A DNA stretch of 64,000 nt. Origin: Chloroflexota bacterium. GTDB taxonomy: Bacteria; Chloroflexota; Chloroflexia; Chloroflexales; Roseiflexaceae. Below are positions 62,048 through 64,000 of this stretch, piece by piece. The notes below the pieces were generated by a model that saw nothing but the letters and a program-made list of their open reading frames with translations, did no database searches and was not told the DNA's origin. The stretch is from positions 1-64,000 of the forward strand of contig JACAEQ010000078.1 of assembly GCA_013388755.1 (NCBI GenBank). Direction: 5' to 3'. The translations under genes were made by a program, and so were the position numbers. Positions within the stretch are counted from its first letter, which is position 1. Each line of letters opens with the position of its first letter.

Positions 62048-62185
62048 GTGTTATAGCACGAAGCGCAGCGGTGCGCAAAACGTTGCCCTGCCGGCTGAAG
62101 CAGACGCGCGTGGCGGCGTGCCACCCGCGGGTGCAGGCAGGGAAACCGCGCATTATTGCGTATCCGCTCCTTCGTGCTATAATAC
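62048..62185. promoter_or_regulatory. Divergent mfd / tig promoters with a shared inverted -10 block
   Basis: For tig, TTGCGT (62156-62161), 16 nt, TATAAT (62178-62183). CTTCGTGCTATAAYAC occurs once on the plus strand (62170-62185) and once on the minus strand (62063-62048), so the two genes carry near-identical -10 regions facing away from each other about 110 bp apart. For mfd the -10 is TATAAC. Confidence 0.65.
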
Positions 62186-62228
62186 CCGCGCATTGTTGCA
62201 TTCTTGAGAAGAAGTTGGAGTTCCGTTG

Positions 62229-63719
62229 GTGAAGGTTACGACCGAGAAAAAACCGCGCAGCATCCTCGCGCTGACCGTCGAGCTCGAAAAGGAACAGATC
62301 GAGAAGGCGCTGGATCGCGCAGCACGCCGGATGTCGCAGAAATACAACATTCCAGGCTTCCGCAAAGGCAAGGCGCCGCGCTTCATTATTGAGAACTACT
62401 TCGGCCGGGCGGCCATCCTCGATGAGGCATCCGAGGATTTGATCAACCGGGCGTTCCGTGACGCGCTCGATCAGGAGCAGATCGAACCGTATGGCCAGCC
62501 GAGCCTGACGGAGGTCAGTCTTGCCGAGGCGCCATACCAGTTTACCGTCGAGGTGCCGGTGGCCCCGACCGTACGCCTGCCCGATTATCGCGCCATTCAC
62601 GTGCCGTTTACCTCCGTAGAGGTCACCGACGACATGCTGCAACGCGCGATGGATGTTCGCCGCGAACGGCATGTCGTCCTGCGCGCGCTCGAGACGCCGC
62701 GCCCGGCGCAACAGGGCGATCAACTTACCGTCGAACTGGAAACACTCGTGGATGGTAAGCCGCTTGATGAGCGCCCGGAAGGCACTGCTCCACCGCAATC
62801 AACGCTTGTGCTCGATCCAGATCGCCTGGTCCCTGGCCTGTACGAAGGGCTGCTCGGTATGAACGCCAATACGGTGGCCGACATTACCGCGCGCATGCCG
62901 GATGATCATAGCAACGAGGAAGTGCGCGGCAAGGATGTGCGCTTCGTCGTTAACATTCTGGACATTCAGGAGCGGTTGTTACCGGAATGGGACGAACTGC
63001 CGACGCTCGAGAACTTTGACGGTACACTCGAGGAGTTGCGCGAAAAGACGCGCGGCGAATTGATCGAGGTGGCGCGCCGGAACGCGGAGGACGAAACGAT
63101 TGATGAGTATGTGCGCCAGGTAGTGGCTGCAACTGAGTTTGACATTCCCGATGCGCTGATCGAGCGCGAAGCCGACCGGTTGCTGCGCCAGCGCGAAGCC
63201 GAATTCGAGCGGTATGGCGTGCGCCCCGAACAGGTCTACGAGATACAGGGGAAAAAACGGGAAGACCTGCTGGAAGAGTTGAAGCCGCAGGCCGAGGAGC
63301 GCAGCCGGACTAACCTGGTGTTGAGCAAGATCGTCAGCGCCGAAGGTCTGTCGCCCGACGAAGACGAGATCGATCAAGAAGTCGAGCGGCTTGCCGCGGC
63401 TTATGACGAAGCGCGGCGCGACAACGTGAAACTGACACTGCGCACCGATCTGCAATCGTTCGTGGCCAGCAGTGTCATTGACCGGAAATTGCGCCGTCGT
63501 TTGCTGGTCATTGCAACTGGCGATCCTTCATTTGAACAGCAGGCGCAGGAAGCGGCTGCGCCGGCGGAAACGATGGCCGGGCAATCACTGGAGGAACCGG
63601 TGAATGAAGAGATGACCGGTTCGCCAGATGCGACGGATCGCGCGAGCGAGCCAGCGGCCATCCTCGCAGACGCGACCGGCGAAGCTGGCACGTCTGAATC
63701 TAACACGAGAACGGAGTAA
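62229..63719 (+). CDS. tig: Trigger factor (496 aa)
   Basis: The ribosome-bound chaperone and peptidyl-prolyl isomerase for nascent chains. The ribosome-binding signature [20 protein letters not shown] near residue 38 is canonical. The FKBP-type domain follows at about 155-245 and the long helical arms fill 260-430. The last 65 residues are an acidic, Ala/Glu/Thr-rich tail not needed for the fold. The start is GTG at 62229, or TTG at 62226, both after TTGGAG. It is followed by clpP at 4 nt, the common tig-clpP order. Confidence 0.95.
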   Translation: MKVTTEKKPRSILALTVELEKEQIEKALDRAARRMSQKYNIPGFRKGKAPRFIIENYFGRAAILDEASEDLINRAFRDALDQEQIEPYGQPSLTEVSLAEAPYQFTVEVPVAPTVRLPDYRAIHVPFTSVEVTDDMLQRAMDVRRERHVVLRALETPRPAQQGDQLTVELETLVDGKPLDERPEGTAPPQSTLVLDPDRLVPGLYEGLLGMNANTVADITARMPDDHSNEEVRGKDVRFVVNILDIQERLLPEWDELPTLENFDGTLEELREKTRGELIEVARRNAEDETIDEYVRQVVAATEFDIPDALIEREADRLLRQREAEFERYGVRPEQVYEIQGKKREDLLEELKPQAEERSRTNLVLSKIVSAEGLSPDEDEIDQEVERLAAAYDEARRDNVKLTLRTDLQSFVASSVIDRKLRRRLLVIATGDPSFEQQAQEAAAPAETMAGQSLEEPVNEEMTGSPDATDRASEPAAILADATGEAGTSESNTRTE

Positions 63720-63723
63720 CACG

Positions 63724-64000
63724 ATGCGAGACTGGAGAACGGATCACCGGATCGACTGGGTCGCCCCGCGCCCCGAGGCGTTGATCCCGATGGTTGTTGA
63801 GAGCACGAACCGCGGTGAGCGGGCTTTCGATATCTACTCACGGTTGCTGAAGGAACGCATTATTCTGCTTGGCACACCGATTGAGGATCAGATTGCCAAC
63901 CTGATCGTCGCGCAGTTGCTGTTTCTGGAGCACGAAGATCCGGAGCGCGACATCTGGCTGTATATCAATAGTCCGGGTGGCTCGATCACGGCAGGTCTGG
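63724..64000 (+). CDS. clpP: ATP-dependent Clp protease proteolytic subunit, N-terminal part (window ends inside the gene)
   Basis: 92 codons are visible: the processed N-terminal region, then [20 protein letters not shown] and [19 protein letters not shown], and the strand [16 protein letters not shown] that precedes the active-site Ser block, which lies beyond the window. The ATG at 63724 follows ACGGAGTAACACG. ClpP degrades proteins unfolded by ClpX or ClpA; coupling to tig is the standard arrangement. Confidence 0.95.
   Translation, partial: MRDWRTDHRIDWVAPRPEALIPMVVESTNRGERAFDIYSRLLKERIILLGTPIEDQIANLIVAQLLFLEHEDPERDIWLYINSPGGSITAGL

Overview
The window is about 64 kb of GC-rich bacterial DNA. 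I infer a filamentous or phototroph-related member of the Chloroflexota (Chloroflexia, Roseiflexus/Kouleothrix-like). The grounds are the gene style, short-form EF-Ts, a T-box-controlled TrpB2, ABC sugar permeases without their own ATPase, Rcp1-like and hybrid sensors, and frequent GTG/TTG starts. This rests on protein features, not on a database match. No rRNA, tRNA or CRISPR array was seen.

Region 1 (1-11.4 kb) is housekeeping. It holds an AMP-forming acetyl-CoA synthetase, then one long leftward cluster read from about 11.4 kb: rpsB, tsf, pyrH, frr, uppS, cdsA, recJ, a cNMP/CBS/DUF294 signalling protein and a DnaQ-like exonuclease. The cluster has a clear promoter and leader in front of rpsB, and a terminator-like attenuator between rpsB and tsf.

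Region 2 (11.4-21.1 kb) is a tryptophan block. A consensus promoter and a textbook T-box riboswitch (specifier TGG, T-box TGGC fitting a tRNA ending GCCA) precede a TrpB2-type tryptophan synthase beta. A Tat-exported glycosidase-like gene lies on the other strand, followed by trpS, trpE, trpG, a circularly permuted ATP-grasp gene and trpD.

Region 3 (21-39 kb) is mixed. It includes a membrane PAS histidine kinase with an Rcp1-like regulator and a hybrid kinase, mgsA, an exported glucosaminidase, an M20 peptidase and a GAF-PAS protein. It also holds a lone tyrosine recombinase, a GNAT, and an acyl-ACP-reductase-like fusion overlapping a cytochrome c gene. A ParA ATPase overlaps an alpha/beta hydrolase with a duplicated Arg-rich N-terminal peptide, and a degenerate GroEL paralogue is coupled to a beta-propeller.

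Region 4 (39-58 kb) is a catabolic island. It contains an extended SDR, three M24 (creatinase/prolidase-fold) proteins of which two have lost metal ligands, a creatininase-family hydrolase, SDRs, an aspartoacylase-like protein, a FadR-family regulator, two enolase-superfamily enzymes, a tandem sensory-rhodopsin-transducer-like protein, a glycosidase-like protein and a sugar ABC transporter. Four TTGACA promoters here carry a shared GTCTGAY-containing site just downstream of the -10. This suggests one FadR-type regulon linking the aspartoacylase/creatininase operon, the regulator, the transporter and an SDR. Two genes look like deletion scars, and a fold-back repeat family is scattered through the island.

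Region 5 (58-64 kb) returns to housekeeping: mfd (with a low-complexity insertion), tig and the start of clpP, with mfd and tig divergently promoted.
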